Origin: Sulfuricurvum sp. PC08-66
GTDB lineage: Bacteria; Campylobacterota; Campylobacteria; Campylobacterales; Sulfurimonadaceae
Reading direction: 5' to 3'
DNA: 64,000 bases
NCBI GenBank assembly: GCA_000830255.1
Contig: JQIT01000006.1
Location: 62,001-126,000 of the forward strand
Position 1 is the first letter of the stretch, and every line of letters starts with the position of its first letter. Under the pieces are notes generated by a model. The model saw only the letters and a program-made list of their open reading frames with translations. It was not told the origin of the DNA and made no database searches. Shown one piece after another: positions 18,157 through 29,120 of this stretch. Both the position numbers and the translations under genes were made by a program.

Positions 18157-19401
18157 GTGCAAAAATTCGAGGCGTTTGCTACCGATTTTATCCAAATGAA
18201 TGGCAATAAAACGGGCCCAATTAGCCCGATTATAACACAGTCAGCCGCATTCGGATACGCTAGCTGTGCCGAAGCAGAGGGCATTTTCGATGGCTCTGTC
18301 AAAAAGCCTCTCTACGCACGCATGGGCAATCCCACTACGGCACAACTAGAGCGATTGCTCGCTCACATGGAGGGTGGTGTGGGTGCCATAGCCACGGCTT
18401 CTGGCATGGGTGCCATTAGCTTAGCCGTCATAAGCATGACCCAAGCAGGCGATGAAATTATCAGTATCGGTGGGCTTTTTGGAGGCACCTACGGATTTTT
18501 CCATGAGACACTTTCACGCTTTGGCATTGTCACCCATTTTTTGAGTGCCGATGCTATGGATACACTCCACAGCGTCATCACCCCCAAGACCAAAATCCTC
18601 TTCCTAGAGAGCGTAGGCAATCCCAATATGCGCCTGCCTGACATCACTGCTATTGCCACAATAGCCCAAGAGCACGGTATAGCACTCATGGTCGATAACA
18701 CCGTCACGCCTATCACGCTTCAGCCTTTGAAACTAGGTGCGGATATCGTCGTCTACTCCACCACCAAAATCATCGCAGGTAACGCCTCTGTGCTAGGGGG
18801 CGCCGCCATTTTCCGCGCCATAGGCGGTGAGGGGGATAAATTTCGCTCTCCTCGATACGCCTTTTTGTCCAAATTCATCGAAAAAATGGGCGAAAATGCA
18901 CTCATAGGCATGGGACGCAAACGTGCACTTCGCGATTTGGGCATGAGCGCATCGGCGTTTTCTAGCTATCTGACGCTTCTAGGACTAGAGACCCTGCCCT
19001 TTCGTATGCCTCGCTCCATCGAGAATGTGCGCACGGTCGCTTTGGCACTGCACGCGGCAGGATTGGCAGTCAATCACCCTGCACTTCCCCATCACCCTGA
19101 CCATGCACGATTTCTAGGACTCTTCGATGGCTCCTGCGGGACGCTTTTGACACTCGATTTTGGGACAAAAGCGCGCGCTTTTGCCTTTTTGGATGCCTCC
19201 AAGCTCATCACCATCACCGCCAATATTGCCGACAGTCGTACTTTGGGTTTGCATATGGCATCGACGATTTACCGCGATTTTAGTGCGCAAGACCGCGCCT
19301 TTTTGGGTATCACCGATGGGCTTGTGCGTATCTCGATAGGACTTGAATCACCCCAAGCTATCATCGATGACTTTTTGGAGGCGTACACCCATGTCCACTA
19401 A
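18157..19401 (+). CDS. Cys/Met-metabolism PLP enzyme, O-acetylhomoserine sulfhydrylase-like
   Basis: This 414-residue enzyme belongs to the gamma family of PLP enzymes (MetB/MetC/MetY). The phosphate-cup segment ARMGNPTTAQLERLLAHME, the Asp/Asn-containing ALMVDNTVTP and the PLP Lys in VYSTTKIIAGN are in the usual order. The length and the IIAGN context favour MetY, which makes homocysteine from O-acetylhomoserine and sulfide, over MetB. It starts with GTG. Its last 11 bases overlap clpS, so it probably heads the metY-clpS-clpA-aat transcript. Confidence 0.85.
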   Translation: MQKFEAFATDFIQMNGNKTGPISPIITQSAAFGYASCAEAEGIFDGSVKKPLYARMGNPTTAQLERLLAHMEGGVGAIATASGMGAISLAVISMTQAGDEIISIGGLFGGTYGFFHETLSRFGIVTHFLSADAMDTLHSVITPKTKILFLESVGNPNMRLPDITAIATIAQEHGIALMVDNTVTPITLQPLKLGADIVVYSTTKIIAGNASVLGGAAIFRAIGGEGDKFRSPRYAFLSKFIEKMGENALIGMGRKRALRDLGMSASAFSSYLTLLGLETLPFRMPRSIENVRTVALALHAAGLAVNHPALPHHPDHARFLGLFDGSCGTLLTLDFGTKARAFAFLDASKLITITANIADSRTLGLHMASTIYRDFSAQDRAFLGITDGLVRISIGLESPQAIIDDFLEAYTHVH

Positions 19402-19684
19402 GACCCAGCACGATGTCGCATGGGAAGTCGCCATCCCCAAACGTTTTCACGTCTTTTTACTCAATGACCACTATACGAGCATGGAGTTCGTCATCGATGT
19501 GTTGATGGGCATTTTTCACAAGAACTACGCCCAAGCCGAAGCAATCATGCTCGCCGTGCACGAACAAGGCAAGGGACTTTGTGGCACCTACAGCTACGAA
19601 ATCGCCGAAACCAAAGTCGTCCAAGTACGTACCAAAGCCAAAGAGAGCGGATTTCCGCTCAAAGCCATCTTAGAGGAGGCCTAA
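19391..19684 (+). CDS. clpS: ClpS adaptor for the N-degron pathway
   Basis: ClpS binds proteins with N-terminal Leu, Phe, Tyr or Trp and delivers them to ClpAP. The 97-residue protein shows the core FHVFLLNDHYTSMEFVIDVL (usual LLNDDYTPMEFV), with the DHYTSMEF substrate pocket, and the ClpA-contact AVHEQGKGLCGTYSYEIAETK. It begins inside the end of the upstream gene and is followed after 2 bases by clpA, with aat next, so recogniser, unfoldase and the enzyme that creates the degron are encoded together. Confidence 0.95.
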   Translation: MSTKTQHDVAWEVAIPKRFHVFLLNDHYTSMEFVIDVLMGIFHKNYAQAEAIMLAVHEQGKGLCGTYSYEIAETKVVQVRTKAKESGFPLKAILEEA

Positions 19685-19686
19685 TT

Positions 19687-21876
19687 ATGATTAGCAGTGA
19701 ACTCAATTTTTTATTCCAAAAAGCGATTAAATTTGCCAAGAAAGAGCGACACGAATTTTTGACCTTGGAGCACCTGTTCTTATCGGTGCTCACGAGTAAT
19801 GAAGGTATCGAAATACTTGCCGCGTGTGGTGGTGACATCGCCACGATGCAGGAGAAGGTGAGCAATTACATCCTCCAAACCCTCGAACGCCTCCCTGAAG
19901 GCATCGATGAGGAGCCTATCGAGACGATGGCAGTTTCGCGCGTCATCGACAAGATGGTGCGACACCTGCGTAGTGCACAACAAAACGAAGCGCGCATCGG
20001 TGATTTCATCATCGCGATGTACGACGAAGAGCACAGCTACAGCGTGATGCTTTTGCATGAGCAAGGCATCGAGCGTATCGATATTCTCGATACCATTTCG
20101 CACCAAGATATTTTTGAGCACGACACCATCGATGCCACGCCCAACACCGAAAATGCTTTGGCAAACTACTGTATCGACCTCATCGAAAAGGCAAAAACCG
20201 AGCAGATTGACCCTATCATCGGACGCGATATGGAGATAGAGCGACTCATTCAGGTGCTATGCCGACGCAAAAAGAACAATCCTCTGCTCTTGGGTGAACC
20301 AGGCGTGGGCAAAACTGCTATCGCAGAGGGACTTGCCCTCAAAGCCGTAGCGATGGAGTTGCCCGAAATTTTGAGTGATATTTCGCTCTATGCGCTGGAT
20401 TTGGGTTCGCTTTTGGCGGGGACAAAATACCGAGGCGATTTTGAAAAGCGCCTCAAAAGCGTCATGACCGAATTGGCTCAACAGCCTCACGCGATTCTCT
20501 TTATCGATGAGATTCACACTATCGTGGGCGCAGGTGCGGTGAGCGGCGGCAGTATGGATGCCTCCAATCAGCTCAAACCTGCTCTCGCCTCTGGGACATT
20601 GACCGTCATTGGGGCTACGACCTATGGCGAATACCGCAACGTCATGGAAAAAGATAAGGCACTCAGCCGTCGCTTCGCCAAAATCGACGTCAAAGAACCC
20701 AGCATCGAGGACAGTATCAAAATCCTCAAAGGACTCAAAAGCAAATACGAAGCGCACCACGGCATCACCTACAGCGAGGGTGCCATTACCTCTGCCGTGG
20801 AGCTATCCAAACGCCACATCACCGACAGGTTTTTGCCTGATATTGCTATCGATGTTATCGATGAGACAGGGGCTTCGTTTCACCTCAAAAAGTCCAAACG
20901 CACCGCCGTCAATATCCGTGATATCGAAGAGACGATTGCCAAAATCGCCCAAATTCCTCTCACGCAAATCACCCAAGATGACCTCAAAGGACTCTCTACC
21001 CTCCAAGAGCGCCTCTTGACCCAAGTGATTGGTCAAGACGATGCCGTATCCAAAGTCGTCCAAGCGGTCAAACGCGGTCGTGCAGGACTCTCTAGTGCCA
21101 AAAAACCTATCGCAAGCTTCCTCTTTTCAGGGCCTACAGGCGTGGGTAAAACCGAACTGGCCAAGAGTTTGGCGCACCTATTGGGCGTACATTTTGAGCG
21201 CTTCGATATGAGTGAATATATGGAGAAACACGCCGTGGCGCGATTGGTCGGTGCACCTCCAGGGTATGTGGGCTTTGAGCAGGGGGGACTTCTCACCGAT
21301 GCCGCACGCAAACACCCTTATATGGTGTTGCTCCTCGATGAAATCGAAAAAGCGCACCCCGATGTGGTCAATATTTTGTTGCAGGTGATGGACAACGCCA
21401 CCTTGACTGACAACAACGGCTACAAAGCCAATTTCGAGCATGTCATTCTCATCATGACCTCCAATATCGGTGCGCAAGATACTCCTATCATGGGCTTCAC
21501 CTCGAGTAAACAGCTGCACAAAGATGAAGCCTTGAAGCAGTTTTTCACCCCAGAGTTTCGCAACCGCCTCGATGCCATTGTCCCTTTCAAAGCGCTTTCA
21601 CTCGATATCGTCAAAGGGGTTGTGGATAAATTTATCGCGCAACTCAACGCTGACTTGACCAAGAAAAAAATCACGCTCACCCTCACCGATAGTGCCAAAA
21701 CCGAGCTTGCTCGTCTAGGCTACGACCACGCTATGGGTGCACGACCCTTGGGCAGAGTCATACAAGAGAAAATCAAAGACCCCTTAGCCGACAGAGTGCT
21801 CTTTGGCAATCTCGCAAAAGGTGCCACTCTCACCGTCGATTTCGATACAGCCAAAGGCTTCACGCTCGCCCCATGA
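19687..21876 (+). CDS. clpA: ATP-dependent Clp protease unfoldase ClpA
   Basis: ClpA is a hexameric AAA+ unfoldase that feeds ClpP. In 729 residues it has an N-domain (residues 1-145, with [10 protein letters not shown]), a first AAA domain (Walker A GEPGVGKT, Walker [16 protein letters not shown]) and a second AAA domain (Walker A GPTGVGKT, Walker [14 protein letters not shown]). There is no ClpB-type middle coiled coil, which separates it from ClpB. I use the ATG at 19687, after the clpS stop. Its stop overlaps the aat start as ATGA. Confidence 0.96.
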   Translation: MISSELNFLFQKAIKFAKKERHEFLTLEHLFLSVLTSNEGIEILAACGGDIATMQEKVSNYILQTLERLPEGIDEEPIETMAVSRVIDKMVRHLRSAQQNEARIGDFIIAMYDEEHSYSVMLLHEQGIERIDILDTISHQDIFEHDTIDATPNTENALANYCIDLIEKAKTEQIDPIIGRDMEIERLIQVLCRRKKNNPLLLGEPGVGKTAIAEGLALKAVAMELPEILSDISLYALDLGSLLAGTKYRGDFEKRLKSVMTELAQQPHAILFIDEIHTIVGAGAVSGGSMDASNQLKPALASGTLTVIGATTYGEYRNVMEKDKALSRRFAKIDVKEPSIEDSIKILKGLKSKYEAHHGITYSEGAITSAVELSKRHITDRFLPDIAIDVIDETGASFHLKKSKRTAVNIRDIEETIAKIAQIPLTQITQDDLKGLSTLQERLLTQVIGQDDAVSKVVQAVKRGRAGLSSAKKPIASFLFSGPTGVGKTELAKSLAHLLGVHFERFDMSEYMEKHAVARLVGAPPGYVGFEQGGLLTDAARKHPYMVLLLDEIEKAHPDVVNILLQVMDNATLTDNNGYKANFEHVILIMTSNIGAQDTPIMGFTSSKQLHKDEALKQFFTPEFRNRLDAIVPFKALSLDIVKGVVDKFIAQLNADLTKKKITLTLTDSAKTELARLGYDHAMGARPLGRVIQEKIKDPLADRVLFGNLAKGATLTVDFDTAKGFTLAP

Positions 21877-22562
21877 CGCGCATCCCCTATTTGCGCGTGG
21901 GCGAACCCTTCCCCCCTGCCACACAAGCATCGCGTGAGGGCATCGTCTGTTATGGCGGTGATTTGTCGCCTACGCGACTGCTCGATGCCTATCGTGCAGG
22001 CATCTTCCCATGGTTCAATGAAAACGACCCCATTCTCTGGTGGTCGCCCAATCCTCGATGTCTGCTCTTTCCCGATGACCTCATCATTCGCAAATCGTTT
22101 GAAAAGCGCCTACGCAACGGCGGTTTTGAGGTACGCTTCGATACCGATTTTGCCAGTGTCATACGTGCCTGCCGTAGTGTCGATGGACGCGACGAGGCAG
22201 GCACGTGGATCACGCAAAGCATCATCGAAGCGTACGAGACACTGCACCACATGGGCTATGCGCACTCGGTCGAGACCTATATCGACGATGAATTGGTAGG
22301 GGGATTGTACGGGGTGAGTTTGGGTGGAGGCTTTTTCGGAGAGTCGATGTTTAGTCGTGTCAATGATGGCTCCAAGGTGGCACTTGTAGGGTTGGTGGCG
22401 TTTGCCAAGCATCATGGACTAGAGTTCATCGATGCGCAAATCCCTACGCAACACATCCTATCGATGGGAGCGGTGACGCTTCCTAGAGAAGATTTTTTGA
22501 CACTTTTAGCACAAACGCTTCAACGCCCAACGCTTATGGGCAATTGGGGAGAGAAAAGATAA
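21873..22562 (+). CDS. aat: Leucyl/phenylalanyl-tRNA-protein transferase
   Basis: Aat adds Leu or Phe to proteins with N-terminal Lys or Arg, making them ClpS substrates. The 229-residue protein has the family signature AYRAGIFPWFNENDPILWWSPNPR near residue 45 (written here in pieces: AYRAGIFPWF and LWWSPNPR), followed by GTWITQSIIEAY and GGGFFGESMFSR. It is coupled to clpA by a 4-base overlap. The nucleus clpS-clpA-aat forms a complete N-degron module apart from clpP, which is not in the window. Confidence 0.96.
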   Translation: MTRIPYLRVGEPFPPATQASREGIVCYGGDLSPTRLLDAYRAGIFPWFNENDPILWWSPNPRCLLFPDDLIIRKSFEKRLRNGGFEVRFDTDFASVIRACRSVDGRDEAGTWITQSIIEAYETLHHMGYAHSVETYIDDELVGGLYGVSLGGGFFGESMFSRVNDGSKVALVGLVAFAKHHGLEFIDAQIPTQHILSMGAVTLPREDFLTLLAQTLQRPTLMGNWGEKR

Positions 22563-22575
22563 TCGCTCTAAAAAA

Positions 22576-22649
22576 GCGACTAGTCGCGTGGGCCTGCTGC
22601 CGAAGCAAGCTCAGCGCTAGCGTAGCTAAGCGGGCTTTGCCCGATTAGC
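22576..22649. terminator. Stem-loops between convergent aat and thiC
   Basis: A perfect 12-base palindrome GCGACTAGTCGC (22576-22587) is followed by a hairpin in which GCTAA-G-CGGGC (22625-22635) pairs with GCCCG-A-TTAGC (22639-22649) around TTT, with one G-A mismatch. A short T-rich tail follows on the plus strand. It probably ends aat transcription and may act both ways. Confidence 0.5.
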
Positions 22650-22655
22650 GTTTAA

Positions 22656-24050
<1,395 letters not shown>

Positions 24051-24052
24051 CT

Positions 24053-24081
24053 AGAATAGGTAATGAATTTAACACAATCAA
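24053..24081 (-). promoter_or_regulatory. Promoter for thiC
   Basis: On the minus strand TTGATT (24081-24076) and TATTCT (24058-24053) are separated by 17 bases. The start ATG is 24 bases further on. Confidence 0.45.
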
Positions 24082-24097
24082 GATAAAATCCAGCTTT

Positions 24098-24103
24098 TAT
24101 AAT
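24098..24103 (+). promoter_or_regulatory. -10 element for ispDF operon
   Basis: TATAAT is 41 bases before the TTG start of ispDF; a second candidate TATACT is at 24105-24110. A ribosome site AAAGGA precedes the start. The unit it would serve is ispDF, the HP1021-like gene, sat, pgpA and perhaps comEC. Confidence 0.45.
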
Positions 24104-24144
24104 GTATACTTTCGTAACACTTTTGGAAAATAAAAGGATAAAAT

Positions 24145-25269
24145 TTGTCCGATTTATCTCTCGTACTCTTGGCAGGTGGCAACTCTAGTCGTTTTGGGAT
24201 GGGTGTACGCAAGCAGTGGCTTCGTATCGACCAGACCCCTTTGTGGCTCCATGTTGCTCGTACCTTCGAATCTATGGGAATTTTTGAAAAAATCGTCATT
24301 ACAGCGCATCCAGACGATGTTTTGTACGCTCAAAACCACACTGCTCACACCGTCGTTGCCGCAGGCAAAGAGCGTCAGGACTCTCTCAAAAACGCCCTCT
24401 CACACATCGATACACCCTATGTCATGGTGAGCGATGTTGCACGTGCCTGTGTGACCCCTGCGCTGATTCATCGCATTATCGCAGCCAAAGAGCAAGCTGA
24501 TTGCATCGTATCGTTTCTACCCATTTGGGATACTGTCGTCTATGACGATGCCACAATAGCGCGTGAAAAGCTCAAAATTATTCAAACACCACAACTATCA
24601 AAAACTCACATTCTCAAAAAAGCGTTACAATCTGAAACAATTTTCACCGATGATAGCTCCGCAATTGTAGCGTTTGGTGGCACGAGAGCCTTCGTAGAGG
24701 GAGAGGAAGGGGCGCACAAAATCACCCGTGCGGCAGATCTGCTCAAGCTTCCTTGTATCACGCCACCCTCTAACAAAGTTTTGGTGGGTAATGGTTACGA
24801 TGTACATGCATTCCAAGAGGGCAAACCTATGGTCTTGGGCGGCATAGGCATGCCCCTATTGCCCTACGGATTCAAGGCACACTCCGATGGCGATGTCGCT
24901 ATTCATGCCCTCATCGATGCCATTTTGGGTGCGGCAGGCATGGATGATATTGGGACGCTTTTTCCTGACACCGATGCCGCGTATGCCGACATCGACTCCA
25001 AAAAATTGCTCTCGCATGTCATGACACGCATCACCCAAGTGGGCTTCGAGCTGGGCAACGTCGATATCACTATCGTCGCCCAACAGCCCAAAATCGCCCC
25101 CCACAAACGCGATATGCGTGCCTCATTGAGCGCCCTTTTGTCACTGCCCCTAGAGCGTGTCAATGTCAAAGCCACCACCACCGAAGGGCTAGGCTTCACA
25201 GGACGCAAAGAGGGAGTCGCTGTCATAGCGACCGCTACACTATACTACACCAATTGGACCCACGCCTAA
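24145..25269 (+). CDS. ispDF: Bifunctional IspD/IspF isoprenoid enzyme
   Basis: The N-terminal half (residues 1-210) is IspD, the MEP cytidylyltransferase, with LVLLAGGNSSRFG and VRKQWLRI. The C-terminal half (about 215-374) is IspF, MECDP synthase, with the metal and substrate motif GNGYDVHAF, the GGIGMPL segment, AHSDGDVAIHALIDAILGA, and TTTEGLGFTGRKEG at the end. Fused IspDF is usual in Campylobacterota. It starts with TTG. The stop and the next start share bases (TAATG), and the HP1021-like regulator follows as in H. pylori and C. jejuni. Confidence 0.97.
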   Translation: MSDLSLVLLAGGNSSRFGMGVRKQWLRIDQTPLWLHVARTFESMGIFEKIVITAHPDDVLYAQNHTAHTVVAAGKERQDSLKNALSHIDTPYVMVSDVARACVTPALIHRIIAAKEQADCIVSFLPIWDTVVYDDATIAREKLKIIQTPQLSKTHILKKALQSETIFTDDSSAIVAFGGTRAFVEGEEGAHKITRAADLLKLPCITPPSNKVLVGNGYDVHAFQEGKPMVLGGIGMPLLPYGFKAHSDGDVAIHALIDAILGAAGMDDIGTLFPDTDAAYADIDSKKLLSHVMTRITQVGFELGNVDITIVAQQPKIAPHKRDMRASLSALLSLPLERVNVKATTTEGLGFTGRKEGVAVIATATLYYTNWTHA

Positions 25270-26156
25270 TGCATATTCTCATCGTCGAAAATGAAATTTA
25301 TCTCGCCCAAAGTATCGCAAGCAAACTCAGCGAACAGGGTCATCATTGTGAACAAGCCGCCACTATCATCGATGCCTTGCGAGAGGATTTTTTCGATGTT
25401 ATTTTGCTCTCGACCAACGTATCGGGTCAGGACTTTTTCCCCGTCATCGAGCACTATAAAAACTCTATTATTATCATGATGGTGAGCTACATCAGTAACG
25501 ACACCATCTCCAAACCCTTGCAAGCAGGTGCCAAAGATTACATCATGAAGCCCTTTATGATAGAGGAGCTCATTCGCAAAATCGACCACTTCCAATCGTT
25601 CGAGCTTCTCAAACGCCAAAACAAAACCTATGAGCGCTACTTGAGCCGTACCTTCCGATCACACAAATTTGAAGAGTCACTCTTGAATGAGCAGATGCCC
25701 TTTTTGCTTTTTAGTAATTTCCAAAAACAAGCCGATGCTTTTGCCTTTGCTTACGCCCAACACAAGGGACGGTTTTTGCACTATATTTGTCTAGCTGACC
25801 CCAAAGCGCTCGATGAGATAGATGCCCTACCCAAGAACGAAATGCTCTACATCACAGAGTTCCAAAGCCTCAAAAAAAGTGAGCGCAAAACACTCCTCGA
25901 ACATATTCAAAATCGCCACGCCATCCTCTCTACGACGGACAACAACGACACCGAGGGAATGCGCCTCATTGAGCTAAAAAGCGACAATAAAATCTTCGAC
26001 CAAAGCGATATAATGTCCGTCGATGACTACGTCAAGTATGTCGTGCTCAACTACCAATCCAAATACCCCGATACCGAACTCTCCAAAAAATTGGGCATGT
26101 CGCGCAAAAGCTTGTGGGAAAAGAGAAGAAAATATGGCATCAACAAGAAAAAATAG
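25269..26156 (+). CDS. HP1021-like atypical orphan response regulator
   Basis: The 295-residue regulator has an N-terminal receiver domain in which the phosphoacceptor Asp is replaced: the strand reads VILLSTNVSG, with Ser48 in that place, while the acidic pocket is reduced to VENE and the Lys in YIMKPFM remains. The C-terminus (DTELSKKLGMSRKSLWEKRR) is a Fis-like helix-turn-helix. In H. pylori HP1021 is an essential, phosphorylation-independent regulator that binds oriC and responds to redox state. Synteny next to ispDF and sat supports orthology. Its end overlaps sat by 23 bases. Confidence 0.9.
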   Translation: MHILIVENEIYLAQSIASKLSEQGHHCEQAATIIDALREDFFDVILLSTNVSGQDFFPVIEHYKNSIIIMMVSYISNDTISKPLQAGAKDYIMKPFMIEELIRKIDHFQSFELLKRQNKTYERYLSRTFRSHKFEESLLNEQMPFLLFSNFQKQADAFAFAYAQHKGRFLHYICLADPKALDEIDALPKNEMLYITEFQSLKKSERKTLLEHIQNRHAILSTTDNNDTEGMRLIELKSDNKIFDQSDIMSVDDYVKYVVLNYQSKYPDTELSKKLGMSRKSLWEKRRKYGINKKK

Positions 26157-27324
26157 AGCCTTATACATCGATGAGCAGGCGCTCTCTGCACTTGCATTGG
26201 CAAAAGCGGGGCTACTGGCACCCGTAGATAGACTCATGACACAACAAGATGTCAAGACCTTCAAAGAGATGCAACACATCGGCTCTCAAACCTTCCCCTT
26301 CCCCTTTTTGCTCTCACCCAGTGGCAAGCGCAACACCCAAGTGCTCGAAACCGCCCAAAAAGAGGAGATTCTCGACCTCTTTGTCAAGCGTCATTATGTG
26401 GGATGGATAAAGGTCGAAGAGATTTTCCCCATCGACAAAAAAGAGCGTCTACGCCAAATCTATGGCACCGATAGCCTCTCACACCCTGGCATTAGTGCTA
26501 CGGCGGAACGCATCGGACCCTACTGTATTGCAGGGGAGTATGAAATCGACCTCTCAACGGTACAAGGCAACATCGATATGATTGAGCGTGCCAAAATCGA
26601 GCACGATGCGCAACACGTCTCCGCTATTATGCTTGCCGCCAACCCTCTGCACCGTGGGCATGAGCGTCTCATTCGCCAATCTCTCGAAAAGAGCGATTTG
26701 TTGATTTTGTTCCTGCTCAAACCCTACCAAGAGGGGATTTTGGATTATGAGATTCGCTACAAAACGTTGCACTATTTTGTCACCAACTACCTGCCCAAAA
26801 ACCGCGTCTTGATTGTCCCTTTTGAGACCAACTATCTCTTCGCAGGGTACAACGAGGTGATTCTCGATGCGATTGTCGCCAAAAATTATGGGTGCGACCG
26901 TCTCATCATCGGCAAAAACCATGCTGGCATTGGACTCTTCTATGACCATAACCAAGACAACTCTATCCTCAACACCCTCAAAGGGGTCGATATCGAGATT
27001 GAGACCGTAAGCGATTTTGTCTACTGCAACAGCTGCAAAACCTTGGTGAGTACACGCACCTGTCCACACGGTCAACACCACCATATTTCCTATCATGCCG
27101 ACTCGATTTTGGAGCTGATGCAAGCGGGATTGTTGCCTCCAGCGGTGCTCATACGCAAGGATATTTCGGCACTGATTCTCAGCCACCTCTTCCCCAATCG
27201 ATTCAAAAATATTGGAAAACTCTACTACGACATCTTGCCCAACAGCGGGATTTTGGAGTCACACAACGAACAAGATTTTTACATCGGCTTGATGAACCTC
27301 TACCAAACCACCTCTCTCACCTAG
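26134..27324 (+). CDS. sat: ATP sulfurylase (sulfate adenylyltransferase)
   Basis: The 396-residue protein is of the homo-oligomeric Sat family. It shows the nucleotide motif LAANPLHRGHERLIRQSLE (near residue 170; usual NPxHRxHE) and the GKNHAGIGLFYD motif near residue 266. The Cys pattern CNSCKTLVSTRTCPH is a likely zinc site, as in sulfur-metabolising organisms. It may form APS in assimilation or work in the reverse direction during sulfur oxidation. The order ispDF-HP1021-sat-pgpA is kept from Campylobacter. The ATG at 26134 lies within the regulator gene; AAGAGAAGAAAAT supplies the ribosome site. Confidence 0.88.
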   Translation: MASTRKNRALYIDEQALSALALAKAGLLAPVDRLMTQQDVKTFKEMQHIGSQTFPFPFLLSPSGKRNTQVLETAQKEEILDLFVKRHYVGWIKVEEIFPIDKKERLRQIYGTDSLSHPGISATAERIGPYCIAGEYEIDLSTVQGNIDMIERAKIEHDAQHVSAIMLAANPLHRGHERLIRQSLEKSDLLILFLLKPYQEGILDYEIRYKTLHYFVTNYLPKNRVLIVPFETNYLFAGYNEVILDAIVAKNYGCDRLIIGKNHAGIGLFYDHNQDNSILNTLKGVDIEIETVSDFVYCNSCKTLVSTRTCPHGQHHHISYHADSILELMQAGLLPPAVLIRKDISALILSHLFPNRFKNIGKLYYDILPNSGILESHNEQDFYIGLMNLYQTTSLT

Positions 27325-27332
27325 GAGTATCG

Positions 27333-27833
27333 ATGCGCAAACTTTTTTTGACCTTTTTTTATACAGGTCTCTCCCCCAAAGCACCTGGTACCGTAGGGAC
27401 TTTTGCGGCGGTGCCTTTTGGGCTTTTGGTCTTGGCGTATGCACCACCTTCGACGCTCTTTCTCGTGGCGATATTGGTGAGCGTACTTGCCGCCAAAGCT
27501 ATCACCGCGTATGAAAACGAGACTCAACTGCACGACGCAAGCCACATCGTCATCGACGAGGCGGTAGGGGTTTGGATAGCGATGGCTATTGCCCCAGGGG
27601 TAATGATTCCATGGGAGAGTTACAGCGTGGGCAACGAGGCGATTTTCATACCTCTGGTTTTGAGTATCCTCTATTTTCGCCTCTTTGATATTCTCAAACC
27701 CTCTTTTATTGGGCGTATCGACCGTGATGTAGCGGGTGGTTGGGGTGTCATGGGCGATGATATTGCCGCTGGATTTGTAGCAGGCATCACCAGTGCGCTC
27801 ACCTACGCCATATGGGAAAAATTGGCGCTGTAG
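27333..27833 (+). CDS. pgpA: Phosphatidylglycerophosphatase A
   Basis: PgpA removes phosphate from phosphatidylglycerol phosphate in the inner membrane. The 166-residue protein has the signatures GLSPKAPGTVGT at residue 12, HIVIDEAVGVWIA around residue 71 (the family's acidic D-E motif) and FRLFDILKPS followed by GGWGVMGDDIAAG near residue 130. Three to four membrane helices are visible. A ribosome site CTAGGAG precedes the ATG. Confidence 0.93.
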   Translation: MRKLFLTFFYTGLSPKAPGTVGTFAAVPFGLLVLAYAPPSTLFLVAILVSVLAAKAITAYENETQLHDASHIVIDEAVGVWIAMAIAPGVMIPWESYSVGNEAIFIPLVLSILYFRLFDILKPSFIGRIDRDVAGGWGVMGDDIAAGFVAGITSALTYAIWEKLAL

Positions 27834-27851
27834 TGGCAAAATAGTTTTCCC

Positions 27852-29120
27852 ATGGAACGTATCGAGTCCCTCTCGCTACTCAAAAGTGGTCGAGATTGGC
27901 TCTATTTTTTGCTTTTTGCCTCTTTAGTCGCTACTTTTTCGCTCCTTTTTTCCTACCAACGCTACCTCGACTTTCGCACCTTCGATAGCTATACCCTCGA
28001 GGGTATTGTCACTCAACAGGCGCAACTGCTCTCCAAAGAGCAGATGCCCTTTTGGCGGCTGAGTCTCGATACGCCGTCGATGCGCGTAACTACCCTCTCC
28101 TTTTTGCCGTTAGGCGATTTGGTGGGGCAAAAGGTACGTATCACCATCGATACCGATACGACAAGCTTCATCGACTATCTCACCCACACCTTCGCCCAAA
28201 GCGACCTCGTAGCGCTTCTGCCCCATCGAAGCCTACAGTGGCACCTCATCGATGCTACACACGCCCAACACTCTCACCCTTTGATGCAAAATCTCTACGG
28301 TGCGCTCTTTTTCTTGGAACCCATTTCGCCCCATCTTCGCACTATCCTCACTACCCTTGGCGTCAATCACCTCGCGGCACTGAGTGGCTATCATTTAGGC
28401 TTTTTGGCGACGCTCTTGTGGGGCGTGTTGTGGCTTGTATATAAGCCATTGCATCGACGCTTTTGGCCCTATCGACTCTACCACCGCGATGCAATGTTTT
28501 TCATCATTGTGGTGCTGTGGGGCTATATTCATCTGCTAGGCTATTCGCCCTCGTTGGTGCGGGCTTTTGGGATGCTCATCGTGGGGTTTGTGCTCTATGA
28601 CAGAGGGCTAAAGCTTGTAAGCTTTTCGATGTTGAGCGTGACGGTGTTGCTCTTGTTGGCACTCTTTCCCTCGCTGCTTTTCTCGATAGCCTTTTGGCTC
28701 TCGGCACTTGGGGTGTGGGGGATTTTCATGCTGCTACATCTCATGCCTCATGCCAAGGCGTGGCAACTCTTCTTGGCGATAAATATCGCGCTCTTTTTTC
28801 TCTTGACTCCGTTGGGCGTGGGCTATTTCGGGCAAATTTCGCTGTGGCAGTGGGCTAGTATACCGCTGAGTATGCTCTTTGGGATTTTCTATCCCTTGGC
28901 AATGGGACTGCATGCCCTAGGGTGGGGAGAGTGGCTCGATGGCGTGGTGTTGGCGCTTTTTGAGATACCCATGAAGAGTGCCACACTCGCACTCAACGGC
29001 TACTATATTAGCCTCTATTTGGCACTGCTCTTAGCCAGTGCGCTTCATCGATGGCTGATGCTTTTTGCGCTTGTTGCAGGGACACTTTTGACCTGTAGCT
29101 TTTACTACAAGCTACTCTAG
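27852..29120 (+). CDS. comEC: ComEC/Rec2-type DNA uptake channel protein
   Basis: This 422-residue polytopic membrane protein contains the competence-domain signature LGVNHLAALSGYHLGFLATL near residue 173, followed by about eight helices. ComEC moves single-stranded DNA through the inner membrane during transformation. It has the short form seen in Campylobacterota: a small N-terminal domain and no C-terminal metallo-beta-lactamase domain. The ribosome site is weak. It overlaps the end of the convergent glcD by 9 bases. Confidence 0.88.
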   Translation: MERIESLSLLKSGRDWLYFLLFASLVATFSLLFSYQRYLDFRTFDSYTLEGIVTQQAQLLSKEQMPFWRLSLDTPSMRVTTLSFLPLGDLVGQKVRITIDTDTTSFIDYLTHTFAQSDLVALLPHRSLQWHLIDATHAQHSHPLMQNLYGALFFLEPISPHLRTILTTLGVNHLAALSGYHLGFLATLLWGVLWLVYKPLHRRFWPYRLYHRDAMFFIIVVLWGYIHLLGYSPSLVRAFGMLIVGFVLYDRGLKLVSFSMLSVTVLLLLALFPSLLFSIAFWLSALGVWGIFMLLHLMPHAKAWQLFLAINIALFFLLTPLGVGYFGQISLWQWASIPLSMLFGIFYPLAMGLHALGWGEWLDGVVLALFEIPMKSATLALNGYYISLYLALLLASALHRWLMLFALVAGTLLTCSFYYKLL

